A stretch of 64,000 nt of DNA, taken from NCBI RefSeq assembly GCF_004368405.1, contig NZ_SBJH01000032.1, positions 1 to 64,000 on the forward strand, written 5' to 3'. How positions within the stretch are numbered: position 1 is the first letter of the stretch; every line of letters starts with the position of its first letter. This document shows positions 45,253 to 54,534 of this stretch, one piece after another. Source of the DNA: Olivibacter sp. XZL3 (GTDB taxonomy: Bacteria; Bacteroidota; Bacteroidia; Sphingobacteriales; Sphingobacteriaceae). The notes below the pieces were generated by a model that was not told the DNA's origin, searched no databases, and was given only the letters and a program-made list of their open reading frames with translations. A program made the position numbers and the translations under genes.

Positions 45253-46896
45253 ATGGGAGCAAGGGTTTTAAAAATACATCCGAAAGATAATGTATTGGTA
45301 GCGCTGCAGGATTTGCGGCAGGGAGAACAAATCGTTTATCAGGCAGCAAACTATCTGCTAAAGGAAGACATTCCCGCGAAACATAAATTTTATACGCAAG
45401 ATTTGGACACAGGGGCGGACGTATTGATGTACGGGACGCTGGTTGGGAAAACGCAATACCCGGTGAAAGTGGGCGAACGAATGAGTACCGACAACTTGAA
45501 ACACGCTGCTGCACCTTATGCGTTTCGTCCCTATAATTACCATTGGGAGGCACCGGATGTGTCGAGATTCGCCAACAGGACCTTCAATGGATATCACCGA
45601 TCCAACGGCGACGTGGGAACCGCCAATTATTGGCTTTTCATACCGACGGTATTTTGCGAGAACAGAAACTTGGATGTCATAAGAGAAGCCTTGCACAACG
45701 AATTGGGCTACGCCGTGACAGATAAATACAAGAGGAAGGCGCATTTATTAAAAGAATGGTATCAGCAAGGTAAAGATATAGCATCGCTCAACCTGGATAT
45801 GCAGGAAGCTTGGGTGCCAACTGATCGGGTTTTTAAAAATGTGGATGGGATTAAGTTTCTGAATCACCAAGGTGGCTGCGGGGGTATTCGTCAGGATGCG
45901 GCGGTATTAAGCAAGCTTTTGGCGGCTTATGCTGATCACCCGAATGTTGCCGGCGTAACGGTTCTGAGCTTGGGATGCCAAAATTTGCAGGTACAGGATT
46001 TTTTAAACGATCTGAAAGCACGCAATCCAAACTTCGATAAACCTTTGCATGTTTTTGAACAACAGCAGTCGAAAAGTGAAGAGCAAATGATTACGGAAGC
46101 AATCAGACAAACGTTCATCGGTTTGGTAGAAGCTGATAAGTTGGAAAGAAAGCCTGCCCCGCTCAGTAAACTCACTATCGGTGTAAAATGTGGTGGCAGC
46201 GATGGATTTAGTGGTATTTCTGCCAATCCAGCCGTCGGCTATTGTGCTGATTTGCTGGTGGCACTAGGCGGAAAAGTGCTACTGGCAGAGTTTCCGGAGC
46301 TGTGTGGTGCTGAACAGAATCTGATCGATCGCACGAAGAGTGAACAGGCTGCAAAGAAGTTTATAAGGCTCATGGGCGCCTATAGTCAAGCGGCTGAAAA
46401 TGCAGGTTCGGGATTCCATATGAACCCTTCTCCCGGCAATATTAAAGATGGATTGATTACGGACGCTATTAAAAGTAATGGCGCCGCGAAGAAAGGCGGA
46501 ACCGCACCCGTGGAAGACGTTTTGGATTACACCGAACCAGCTGTTAAGCCTGGTTTGAGTTTAGTATGTACGCCCGGAAACGATGTGGAGGCAACAACCG
46601 GAAAGGCGGCAAGTGGCGCGACACTGATTTTATTTACAACAGGGTTAGGAACACCTACGGGGAATCCAATCTGTCCGGTTATTAAAGTGGCTACGAACTC
46701 CGACTTGGCCCGACGGATGGCCGATATTATTGATATCGACTGTGGGCCGATTATAGCGGGTGAAAAAACGATAGAGCAAATGGGCGAGGACATTTTGGAA
46801 TATTGTATCCGGGCAGCAAGTGGTGAAGTGATTCCGAAAGCGGTACAATTAAATCAAGACGACTTCATTCCGTGGAAACGAGGGGTATCTTTGTAG
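45253..46896 (+). CDS. uxaA: Altronate dehydratase
   Basis: A 547-residue single-chain altronate dehydratase of the UxaA/GarD type, converting D-altronate to 2-keto-3-deoxy-D-gluconate. The N-terminal SAF domain is about residues 1-90 (VLKIHPKDNVLVALQDLRQGEQI) and the C-terminal catalytic domain starts near 105. Signatures GGCGGIRQDAAVL, LSLGCQNLQ, IGVKCGGSDGFSGISANPAVG and the tail FTTGLGTPTGNPICPVIKVATN are present. Cytosolic. Its ATG is 4 bp after the uxaB stop. Confidence 0.94.
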   Translation: MGARVLKIHPKDNVLVALQDLRQGEQIVYQAANYLLKEDIPAKHKFYTQDLDTGADVLMYGTLVGKTQYPVKVGERMSTDNLKHAAAPYAFRPYNYHWEAPDVSRFANRTFNGYHRSNGDVGTANYWLFIPTVFCENRNLDVIREALHNELGYAVTDKYKRKAHLLKEWYQQGKDIASLNLDMQEAWVPTDRVFKNVDGIKFLNHQGGCGGIRQDAAVLSKLLAAYADHPNVAGVTVLSLGCQNLQVQDFLNDLKARNPNFDKPLHVFEQQQSKSEEQMITEAIRQTFIGLVEADKLERKPAPLSKLTIGVKCGGSDGFSGISANPAVGYCADLLVALGGKVLLAEFPELCGAEQNLIDRTKSEQAAKKFIRLMGAYSQAAENAGSGFHMNPSPGNIKDGLITDAIKSNGAAKKGGTAPVEDVLDYTEPAVKPGLSLVCTPGNDVEATTGKAASGATLILFTTGLGTPTGNPICPVIKVATNSDLARRMADIIDIDCGPIIAGEKTIEQMGEDILEYCIRAASGEVIPKAVQLNQDDFIPWKRGVSL

Positions 46897-46965
46897 ATGT
46901 TAGTTATTTAGTTATTGGTAGGAGCGAGCATAAAGCATATAGCCCGCTACCTAAAACACACGAAT

Positions 46966-48384
46966 ATGAAAAAATTCTTAGATGAAAATTTCTTATTAGA
47001 GAGTAACACTGCTCAAATATTATATCATGAACATGCGGCAAAGATGCCCATTATCGATTACCATTGCCACCTGTCACCACAACAGATAGCGGAAGATGCG
47101 CAGTTTGAGAATATTACGCAGGTTTGGTTGTATGGCGATCATTATAAATGGCGGGCTATGCGTACGAATGGTGTAGACGAACGCTACTGTACGGGAGACG
47201 CCAGCGATCGGGAGAAATTTTTGAAATGGGCGGAAACGGTACCCTATACATTAAGAAATCCACTGTATCATTGGACACACCTCGAATTGAAACGCTATTT
47301 TGGAATCGACAAAATTTTAGATGCAAGCACGGCAGAAGAAATATATGAGGAGGCCAGTGCCTTGCTTAAAAAGCCGGAATATAGTGTAAGGGGCCTTTTG
47401 CGAAAAATGAACGTACGGATTGTCTGCACGACAGATGATCCGACGGACACTTTGGAGTACCATCAACAACTGAAAAAGGAAGGTTTTGAAATCCGTGTAC
47501 TGCCGGCGTTCCGACCGGATAATGCCATGAATCTTTCGAACTTATCGGGATTTCAGCAATATGTGAAAAAGCTGAGCGCCGTTTCGGAAATGCGGGTCGA
47601 GAATTTCGACGATTATTTACAGGCCTTAAAAGCGAGACATGATTATTTTGCTGAGAATGGCTGTTGTGTTTCGGATCACGGTTTAGAAGAGGTTTATAAT
47701 GAACCCTATGAGTTGGAAGATATCAACACGATCTTTTTGAAAGCCTTGGAAGGGACGCCCATTTCAAAGGAGGAACACAATAAGTTCCGTTCTGTAATGC
47801 TGACTTATTTTGCGGAATGGGATCACGAAAAGGGATGGGTACAACAGTATCATTTGGGTGCTTTACGCAACAATAATTCACGAATGATGCAGCGTTTAGG
47901 GCCCGATACGGGCTGGGATTCAATTGGCGATTTCCCGCAAGGGAAGGCGATCGCGGGATTCTTAGATAAGTTAGACCGTCAAGATAAATTAGCAAAGACG
48001 ATTCTTTACAATCTGAACCCGGCCGACAATGAATTAATGGCCACCATGATCGGAAATTTTAACGATGGATCTTCGGCCGGCAAAATACAATTCGGCTCAA
48101 GTTGGTGGTTTCTCGATCAGAAAGATGGGATGATTAAGCAAATGAATGCCTTATCTAATATGGGGCTGATCAGTCGCTTCGTTGGGATGCTGACAGATTC
48201 ACGCAGCTTTTTATCTTATCCGCGCCATGAATACTTCAGACGGATTCTCTGTAATTTATTTGGCGAAGAAGTAGAAAAAGGGGAATTACCGAATAATCTG
48301 CCTTGGATCGGTAAGGTGATTGAAGATATCTGCTACCATAATGCGGCAAACTATTTTAATTGGCCGAAAGAGGAGAAGGAGTAA
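46966..48384 (+). CDS. uxaC: Glucuronate/galacturonate isomerase
   Basis: A 472-residue uronate isomerase that converts D-galacturonate to D-tagaturonate (and glucuronate to fructuronate). It is a divergent amidohydrolase-fold enzyme. The metal motif HCHLSPQQIAED (about residue 28) is present, as are TTDDPTDTLEYH near 158, RVLPAFRPDNAMN, and the C-terminal LTDSRSFLSYPRHEYFRRILC. I start at the ATG at 46966, which gives the same length as the E. coli enzyme; an upstream TTG in the same frame adds 17 residues with no family match. Last gene of the catabolic run. Confidence 0.95.
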   Translation: MKKFLDENFLLESNTAQILYHEHAAKMPIIDYHCHLSPQQIAEDAQFENITQVWLYGDHYKWRAMRTNGVDERYCTGDASDREKFLKWAETVPYTLRNPLYHWTHLELKRYFGIDKILDASTAEEIYEEASALLKKPEYSVRGLLRKMNVRIVCTTDDPTDTLEYHQQLKKEGFEIRVLPAFRPDNAMNLSNLSGFQQYVKKLSAVSEMRVENFDDYLQALKARHDYFAENGCCVSDHGLEEVYNEPYELEDINTIFLKALEGTPISKEEHNKFRSVMLTYFAEWDHEKGWVQQYHLGALRNNNSRMMQRLGPDTGWDSIGDFPQGKAIAGFLDKLDRQDKLAKTILYNLNPADNELMATMIGNFNDGSSAGKIQFGSSWWFLDQKDGMIKQMNALSNMGLISRFVGMLTDSRSFLSYPRHEYFRRILCNLFGEEVEKGELPNNLPWIGKVIEDICYHNAANYFNWPKEEKE

Positions 48385-48500
48385 GGTTTAAGGTGTAAGG
48401 CTTATGGCCTAAAGCCCACGGCTTATGGAATAAGGCTTAGGGAAAGGTTTTAAGATTTAAGCTTATAGCATACAGCTTATTGTATATAGCCTAAAGCAAA
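48385..48500. repeat. Low-complexity imperfect repeats after uxaC
   Basis: Many short variants of GGCTTATGG and TAAGCTT-like words, for example identical GGCTTATGG at 48399-48407 and 48420-48428, plus AAGCTTATAGC and CAGCTTATTG. They allow several alternative hairpins and may end transcription of the uxa genes; similar wording also appears near 21.24 kb. Confidence 0.4.
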
Positions 48501-48568
48501 CACTTATTTAGTTCATAAAATCTTCAAGAATATTGGTAAAATTTAATATTATTGTAGTTAACTAACGG

Positions 48569-48590
48569 AACGTTTGAATGTGCAAACGTT
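48569..48590. promoter_or_regulatory. Candidate operator upstream of the hexuronate transporter
   Basis: Arms AACGTTTG and CAAACGTT, perfect over 8 bp around AATGTG, ending 35 bp before the transporter start. The right half TGCAAACGTT resembles half of operator 1 but in the opposite orientation, so it may be bound by a related LacI-type regulator rather than the same one. Confidence 0.5.
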
Positions 48591-48625
48591 TTCTTTTAAC
48601 CTAATTAACATTATTGCCATAAATC

Positions 48626-50068
48626 ATGAATTCTACAGAGACGATCGGTAAATACAGATGGACCATTTGCACGCTGTTGTTTTTTGCTACGACCATTAAT
48701 TATTTAGACAGACAGGTTCTTTCGTTAACCTGGAAGGATTTTATTGCCCCCGAATTTAATTGGACCAATAACGATTATGGTAATATAACGGCGCTGTTCT
48801 CTATTTTTTACGCGGCATCTCTTTTGTTTGCAGGAAGATTTGTGGATTGGTTGGATACCAAGAAAGGATTCCTATGGGCAATAGGAATTTGGTCAATAGG
48901 CGCTTGTCTACATGCATTTTGTGGCATTGCGACTGCAGGAATGTTAACGGGCAACTGGTTTTTGGGCTTTGAAGGTGCCAAGGAAGCACTGGCTTTGGTG
49001 GATGATTCGGCAAAGATCATTTCGGTAAGTGTCAGCTTGTTCGTTTTTGCGCGGCTCGTGCTGGCAATTGGCGAAGCAGGTAATTTTCCGGCCGCGATAA
49101 AGGCGACTGCTGAGTACTTTCCAAAAAAAGACCGCGCTTTTGCTACCAGTATTTTCAACGCCGGGGCAACGGTCGGCGCCCTAGCAGCTCCCGTTTCCAT
49201 CCCCTTTATTGCAGAAGCCTATGGATGGGAAATGTCCTTTATCATTATCGGTGCCCTGGGTTTTATATGGATGGGCTTCTGGCTGTTTATGTATCATAAG
49301 CCTGAGGTACATCCCCGGGTCGGCAAAGCTGAGCTCGACTACATTCAACAGGATTTGATAAATGATCGAAAACTTGTCGACTATGTGGAAGAAACTTCCG
49401 ATAAAGCTTCTTTTGTGAAGTGTTTGCAATACAATCAAACCTGGGCTTTCGCCTTCGGTAAGTTTATGACAGACGGCGTATGGTGGTTCTTTCTTTTTTG
49501 GACACCTGCATACCTGAGCTCAGTATATGGAATGGATTCGACAGAGAGTGCATTGCCACTATTTGTCTTATATCTAATCACCTTGTTGTCGATAATTGGT
49601 GGATGGCTACCTACTTACTTTGTCGACAAAAAGGGGATAAACCCTTATGAAGGGCGTATGAGGGCGATGTTGATTTTTGCCTTTTTTCCTTTATTGGCAT
49701 TGTTTGCCCAACCTTTAGGGCATATAAGTTATTGGCTGCCGGTAATCATTATCGGTATTGCCGGTGCGGCACATCAAGCTTGGTCCGCGAATATTTTCAC
49801 CACGGTGGGCGATATGTTTCCTAAAAAAGCAATTGCTACGATTACCGGTATTGGCGGTATGGCAGGGGGTGTAGGATCGTTTTTTATCAATAAAGGATCC
49901 GGGATGCTTTTTGACCACAGTAAAGAAACGGGCATGTCCTTCATGGGCTTTCACGGTATAGAAGCCGGATATTTTATCGTCTTCTCCATTTGTGCGGTAT
50001 GCTACATCATTGGGTGGGTCGTTATGAAGTCGTTGGTGCCACGTTACGCGCCTATAACGGATCTGTAA
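48626..50068 (+). CDS. exuT: MFS hexuronate transporter, ExuT-like
   Basis: A 480-residue major facilitator with about 12 membrane helices of the anion:cation symporter group (ExuT/GudP), importing galacturonate or glucuronate across the inner membrane. The N-terminus KYRWTICTLLFFATTINYLDRQVLS is the family signature, followed by AIGEAGNFPAAIKATAEYFP and FNAGATVGALAAP. Length is longer than E. coli ExuT (about 430) because of an insertion after helix 2 (near residues 95-130). Follows the uxa genes after a 241-bp gap with its own candidate operator. Confidence 0.88.
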   Translation: MNSTETIGKYRWTICTLLFFATTINYLDRQVLSLTWKDFIAPEFNWTNNDYGNITALFSIFYAASLLFAGRFVDWLDTKKGFLWAIGIWSIGACLHAFCGIATAGMLTGNWFLGFEGAKEALALVDDSAKIISVSVSLFVFARLVLAIGEAGNFPAAIKATAEYFPKKDRAFATSIFNAGATVGALAAPVSIPFIAEAYGWEMSFIIIGALGFIWMGFWLFMYHKPEVHPRVGKAELDYIQQDLINDRKLVDYVEETSDKASFVKCLQYNQTWAFAFGKFMTDGVWWFFLFWTPAYLSSVYGMDSTESALPLFVLYLITLLSIIGGWLPTYFVDKKGINPYEGRMRAMLIFAFFPLLALFAQPLGHISYWLPVIIIGIAGAAHQAWSANIFTTVGDMFPKKAIATITGIGGMAGGVGSFFINKGSGMLFDHSKETGMSFMGFHGIEAGYFIVFSICAVCYIIGWVVMKSLVPRYAPITDL

Positions 50069-50222
50069 TGGACGGTCGGACGGACGACTTTCCGCTTAAA
50101 CATTATATAATCTTTCTTCTTTTTATGAACTTTGTCAAGGAATTCGTGTTAAAGAGAGGACTATACATGCTGCCTTTACTTAATGGTAGTCTGCTTTAAA
50201 ATGGTTCATCGAAGTTTATAAA

Positions 50223-51398
50223 TTGAACGTGGAAACTCATATACTCGCTGCCACTACAAATAATCGCGACCGTGTACGTCTGGCCGTCTCACTTTTCTAT
50301 TTTTGTCAGGGCTTGGCCTTCGCCTCCTGGGCCAGTCGCATTCCTGATATCAAAGCATCGCTTCATCTTTCTGATGGGCAGTTGGGGAGCTTATTATTTG
50401 CGCTTCCGCTCGGACAGTTGGCTACTATGGTACTTTCCGGTACCTTGGTTACAAAGTTTGGCAGTAAAAAGGTGCTAATTGCTGCCGCTGCCTTATATGT
50501 AGTAGCCTTAACCAATCTCGGACTGGCCACCAAAGGCTGGCATTTAGGTGCTGCGCTCTTCCTTTTTGGTATCATAGGGAATATGTGCAATATCGCCGTG
50601 AATACCCAAGGTGTTGCCGCAGAAAACTTGTTTGACAAGCCCATCATGTCCTCCTTTCATGGCGCTTGGAGCATCGCAGGTTTCACCGGAGCCCTAATAG
50701 GCCTGCTGATGATCAATTTGCACATCGCACCCTATCTGCATTTTTGGATTATTGCGGGTTTGGTGTGGATAAGCATCCTCATTAACAACAAGTACCTCGT
50801 TGCAGGTGTCGGCCCCGTAAGTACTGCCAAAAGGAAGTTGTTCTCAAAACCCGAAGGGGCTTTGTTGCAGTTAGGAGTCATCGGGTTTTGCAGCATGGCA
50901 ACCGAGGGAGCGATGTTTGATTGGAGCGGCGTGTATTTTAAAGATATTGTTAAAGCACCACAGGCCCTTGTACCACTCGGCTATGCGTCCTTTATGGTAA
51001 TGATGGCCGCTGGTCGTTTCATCGGCGACAAGTTGATTGCCCGGCTCGGCAGAAAAACAGTACTGCAGGTAAGCGGTGTGTTCATATCCACCGGAATGTT
51101 TTTAGCCGTATTGTTTCCTTATATAATCACCGCTGTGATTGCCTTTATGTTAGTCGGTTTAGGTGTCGCAACGGTGGTACCAACCGTTTACAGTGTTGCC
51201 GGTCGAAACGCTAAAGTGGCACCGGGTATAGCACTCGCCATGGTCTCCAGCGTTAGTTATTTGGGCTTTCTTATGGGGCCTCCGCTCATTGGTTATATTG
51301 CGGAACTCGCGAGTTTGAGATACTCATACGCCGTGATCGGTGTTTTTGGACTCGTAATTAGCATGCTGGTAGCGAAAATCAGCGTGATTAAACAATAA
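50223..51398 (+). CDS. MFS transporter, YbjJ-like
   Basis: A 391-residue major facilitator with 12 predicted helices, resembling the uncharacterised YbjJ group. The first helix contains SLFYFCQGLAFASWASRIP, followed by LHLSDGQLGSLLFALPLGQL. No ATG lies near the start; TTG at 50223 or GTG at 50229 must be used, so the exact N-terminus is uncertain. The substrate is unknown, and its place after exuT does not prove a role in pectin use. Confidence 0.8.
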   Translation: MNVETHILAATTNNRDRVRLAVSLFYFCQGLAFASWASRIPDIKASLHLSDGQLGSLLFALPLGQLATMVLSGTLVTKFGSKKVLIAAAALYVVALTNLGLATKGWHLGAALFLFGIIGNMCNIAVNTQGVAAENLFDKPIMSSFHGAWSIAGFTGALIGLLMINLHIAPYLHFWIIAGLVWISILINNKYLVAGVGPVSTAKRKLFSKPEGALLQLGVIGFCSMATEGAMFDWSGVYFKDIVKAPQALVPLGYASFMVMMAAGRFIGDKLIARLGRKTVLQVSGVFISTGMFLAVLFPYIITAVIAFMLVGLGVATVVPTVYSVAGRNAKVAPGIALAMVSSVSYLGFLMGPPLIGYIAELASLRYSYAVIGVFGLVISMLVAKISVIKQ

Positions 51399-51613
51399 AG
51401 TTAATGACCAACCGAAGCGCCTACTGCCGCTTGATCACAACTACCATCTCTTTCCCAAAGTTTAGTGCTCGTTTTATAATGCAATTAAATTGCTTTTAAT
51501 ATTCTAATCCGTATTTTTACAGTTGATAGATGTTCGTCATAGCGAATGTAGATGAACAGAGCAATTAATTTTCGTTGAATTAACATAAAATTAAAATGAA
51601 ACTAAGTTGCTAT

Positions 51614-51634
51614 TAATCTAAACCGCTTAGATTA
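51614..51634. promoter_or_regulatory. Inverted repeat in the alkaline phosphatase leader
   Basis: TAATCTAA and TTAGATTA (8 bp, perfect) around a 5-nt loop, 33 bp before the phosphatase start. It could be an operator or a leader hairpin; no known Pho-box can be recognised. Another small palindrome, GCAATTAAATTGC, lies at 51481-51493. Confidence 0.35.
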
Positions 51635-51667
51635 GCCGTTTAATTTATCCATAGAACAAATTATTCC

Positions 51668-53083
51668 ATGAAACGTAGAGATTTCTTTAGAAATACCGCA
51701 TTTACCGCCTTAGGCGCTGCTGTCTTATCTCCTGTCCAATCGATTGCCGGTGACCGTTTAATAAAGGGCCGTTCTCATCAAACGCGTAAAGCCAAAAATA
51801 TTATATTTATGGTTAGCGATGGCATGAGCACTGGCACGTTAAACATGGCTAATCTGCTGCTGCAGAGGAAGGAAGGCCGACAAAGTAACTGGTTAGCTCT
51901 TTACGAACGAAACGAAGCTACCCGAGCCCTGATGGATACGGCTTCAGCAAGCTCTTTGGTGACCGATTCAGCCGCGGCTAGCTCCTCTTGGGGCGGAGGA
52001 GTCCGCGTGCCAAATGGTTCACTTAATGTAAATGCGGATGGCTCTTTCAATAAGCCTATACTTCAAAAATTCAGAGCGGCGGGCAAAGCGGTTGGTTGCG
52101 TTACTTCGGTGCCTATCACGCACGCTACTCCTGCCGGTTTTTGTGTAAATAGCGATAAGCGATCGGACCAACCCGGTATAGCGTTACAGTATCTCGATTT
52201 GCGCTTTGATGTGATGATGGGGGGAGGCTTAGAATTTTTTAGTGCCGATACAAGGGAGGATAAGCAAGACCTGTTTGCTAGATATAAGCAAGCCGGATTT
52301 ACCGTTTTGCAAAGTCGCGGTGAACTGAAGGCACTCGGGGAAAGTCAGAATAAGCCGATATTAGGTGTCTTCCATAGAGATGGCTTACCTTATGCCTTAG
52401 ACCGGGCCAACGATCGGCAGATGGAGGCAAATACCCCAAGTCTAGCGGAAATGACGAAGGCGGCGATCGATAAGTTAAAAAGCAATAAAAATGGCTTTGT
52501 GTTGCAAGTGGAAGGGGGTAAGGTGGACTGGGCAGCACATGCAAATGACGCCGGTGCACTGATTTACGATCAATTGGCTTTTGACGAAGCGATTGGTGAG
52601 GCAATGGCATTCGCCTTGGCAGATAAAGAAACGCTGGTTGTGTTAACCACTGATCATGGCAATGCGAATCCGGGCCTCTTTTCCGGAAAGCATGCAGATA
52701 GGAATTTCGACCGTATTCAATCATTTAAGCATACGAACGACTGGATTTTGAATGGTATTGATAAAAGTTATACGCCTTCCCGTTTTATTGAGCGCGTTGA
52801 ATTTGCACAAGGCTATGCGATTACAATGGAAGAAGCCAAAGAGCTGCTGAGTCACTACGACATGCTCGACGGAAGTGGCCTCTATAATCCGCGTAAGCTG
52901 CCCTTTAAACAGCTCGGTCAGATACAACAAAAATACTTGTCGATCGGCTGGGGTGCTATGGATCACTCTGCCGATTATGTGGAGTTAGCTATGTACGGCC
53001 CGGGAAGCGAGCAGCTGAAGCCCTTTGTTAAAAATACAGAGCTGCATAATTTTATGTTACAAATTACCGGTATCCTTGCTTGA
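51668..53083 (+). CDS. Alkaline phosphatase, PhoA-type, Tat-exported
   Basis: A 471-residue periplasmic phosphomonoesterase. The N-terminus MKRRDFFRNTAFTALGAAV is a Tat signal. Active-site positions coincide with the E. coli numbering: Asp51 in FMVSDGMS binds metal, Ser101 in VTDSAAAS is the nucleophile, and TTDHGNANPG near 330 gives further Asp/His ligands. SIGWGAMDHSADYVELAMYGPGS supplies the last His. Length is typical. It releases phosphate from organic esters, and the neighbouring glycerophosphodiesterase would fit a phosphate-scavenging setting. Confidence 0.92.
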   Translation: MKRRDFFRNTAFTALGAAVLSPVQSIAGDRLIKGRSHQTRKAKNIIFMVSDGMSTGTLNMANLLLQRKEGRQSNWLALYERNEATRALMDTASASSLVTDSAAASSSWGGGVRVPNGSLNVNADGSFNKPILQKFRAAGKAVGCVTSVPITHATPAGFCVNSDKRSDQPGIALQYLDLRFDVMMGGGLEFFSADTREDKQDLFARYKQAGFTVLQSRGELKALGESQNKPILGVFHRDGLPYALDRANDRQMEANTPSLAEMTKAAIDKLKSNKNGFVLQVEGGKVDWAAHANDAGALIYDQLAFDEAIGEAMAFALADKETLVVLTTDHGNANPGLFSGKHADRNFDRIQSFKHTNDWILNGIDKSYTPSRFIERVEFAQGYAITMEEAKELLSHYDMLDGSGLYNPRKLPFKQLGQIQQKYLSIGWGAMDHSADYVELAMYGPGSEQLKPFVKNTELHNFMLQITGILA

Positions 53084-53146
53084 TTAGGCGAAGCCTTTGT
53101 AAATAAGGCGAAGATGTTTTATCTTGTGTCGATAAATATAGACAGG

Positions 53147-54130
53147 ATGAAAGTAGCTTTCTACAGTGCTCAACCTTATGATAAGTCTTCTTTCGACGAA
53201 ATGAATACGGAGAAGGCTTATCACTTTCTATTCTTCGATATAGACCTGAACGACCAGACCGTGAGGCTTGCAGAAAGCTGTGATGCGGTCTGTATTTTTG
53301 TAAATGACCATGCAACGGCAAGCGTGCTTGAAAAGTTGGCTGCATTAAATATAAAGATTGTTGTTTTGCGATGTGCCGGGTTTAATCAGGTAGACTTGGT
53401 CGCTGCAGAGCGTCTCGGTATTCGTGTTTATCGGGTTCCTGCCTATTCGCCGGAAGCAGTAGCCGAGCATGCCGTGGCAATGATCCTAACATTGAACAGA
53501 AAGACGCATAAAGCATATAATAGGGTGCGCGAGGGTAATTTTTCCTTAAATCGTTTAATGGGTTTTAACCTGTATGGCAAAAACGTCGGTGTTATCGGTT
53601 TAGGGAAGATAGGTCTGGCATTTGCTAAGATTATGTATGGTTTCGGCTGTGAGCTATTGGGCTATGATCCCGTCCCATCGTCTCTTCCAGCTTATGTCAC
53701 AAAAGTAGACTTCGAGCAACTGCTATCAGAAAGTGACATTATATCGCTGCATTGTCCTCTTTTGCCGAGCACGAAACATATGATTAATGGAGAAAGTCTG
53801 GCTTTAATGAAACAAGGTGCCATGCTGATCAATACCAGTCGAGGCGCCCTGGTGCAAACGACGGACATCATTAGCGCGTTGAAAACCGGAAAGGTAGGCC
53901 AATTGGGAATTGACGTATATGAGCAGGAAGAGAAGCTGTTTTTTAAAGATCTTTCAGAGCATATTATTGATGATGACGATATTCTGCGGTTGATGGGATT
54001 TCCAAACGTGCTGATCACCTCACATCAAGGTTTTTTTACGACAGAGGCACTTGCTGAAATTGCGTCCATTACCTTACAAAATTTGCAAGACGCAAAAAAT
54101 GGCATTAAAACTGAAAATGCCTTAAGCTAA
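53147..54130 (+). CDS. D-lactate dehydrogenase (2-hydroxyacid dehydrogenase family)
   Basis: A 327-residue NAD-dependent D-2-hydroxyacid dehydrogenase, most like fermentative LdhA, reducing pyruvate to D-lactate. Start MKVAFYSAQPYDKSSFDE is the LdhA pattern, so I use this ATG rather than one 11 codons earlier. NAD motif VGVIGLGKIG lies near 150. Substrate/catalytic residues are in RCAGFNQVDL, NTSRGALVQT (Arg region) and TSHQGFFTTEAL (His). Cytosolic, monocistronic. Confidence 0.9.
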   Translation: MKVAFYSAQPYDKSSFDEMNTEKAYHFLFFDIDLNDQTVRLAESCDAVCIFVNDHATASVLEKLAALNIKIVVLRCAGFNQVDLVAAERLGIRVYRVPAYSPEAVAEHAVAMILTLNRKTHKAYNRVREGNFSLNRLMGFNLYGKNVGVIGLGKIGLAFAKIMYGFGCELLGYDPVPSSLPAYVTKVDFEQLLSESDIISLHCPLLPSTKHMINGESLALMKQGAMLINTSRGALVQTTDIISALKTGKVGQLGIDVYEQEEKLFFKDLSEHIIDDDDILRLMGFPNVLITSHQGFFTTEALAEIASITLQNLQDAKNGIKTENALS

Positions 54131-54215
54131 AAGGCGCCCGTGTTATCTCGTTATAAAGAATGGCTGCCGTTGTTTCACCAGCTACCACACAATTACGTAC
54201 TTATGGATAAAGGAA

Positions 54216-54244
54216 AAGCCTTCAACCGGGGAGATTGAAGGCTT
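54216..54244. terminator. Hairpin module 1 (probable terminator)
   Basis: Arms AAGCCTTCAA (54216-54225) and TTGAAGGCTT (54235-54244), 10 bp perfect, loop of 9 nt rich in G. Most likely a terminator between the D-lactate dehydrogenase and SGNH genes. Confidence 0.6.
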
Positions 54245-54370
54245 CCTAACTAACCAATTATAAACCTAAATTATGAATGACACAAAGATAGTGTACAAAA
54301 CACACTTTGTCAACTGTCTTTTCCTGCTTTAACATTTCGATGACAATTCAGTCGGACTTCCGAAAAAAAA

Positions 54371-54402
54371 CAAGCCCTGTAGCTTGGGAACCACAGGGCT
54401 TG
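54371..54402 (-). terminator. Hairpin module 2, intrinsic terminator of the SGNH gene
   Basis: Arms CAAGCCCTGT (54371-54380) and ACAGGGCTTG (54393-54402), 10 bp perfect. Upstream A run at 54363-54370 becomes a T8 tract on the minus strand, the classical terminator form for the minus-strand gene ending at 54535. Confidence 0.75.
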
Positions 54403-54534
54403 ACAAACCCAATATAAACAAAAACCATTGATAAGACTTATAAAAAGCCAAATGGTTACATGCGACCGACCGTTTTTAACATATTTTAACAATTGTGGTG
54501 TTTTCCACTTCTCCGCCGTTTACATCGATCCTTT

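Larger units (their letters stand above)
54131..54534. other. Intergenic region with two hairpin modules
   Basis: 404 bp between convergent genes. It contains the two hairpins listed separately, each flanked on the same side by a similar tail (ACTAACCAATTATAAAC and ACAAACCCAATATAAAC). Between them a 19-codon frame (54273-54332) exists but has no support as a gene. Confidence 0.6.

Noticed and set aside
54273-54332. 19-codon frame between the two hairpins
   Set aside because: Too short, composition driven by an internal ACAAAG/CTTTGT pairing, and no regulated gene follows on that strand.
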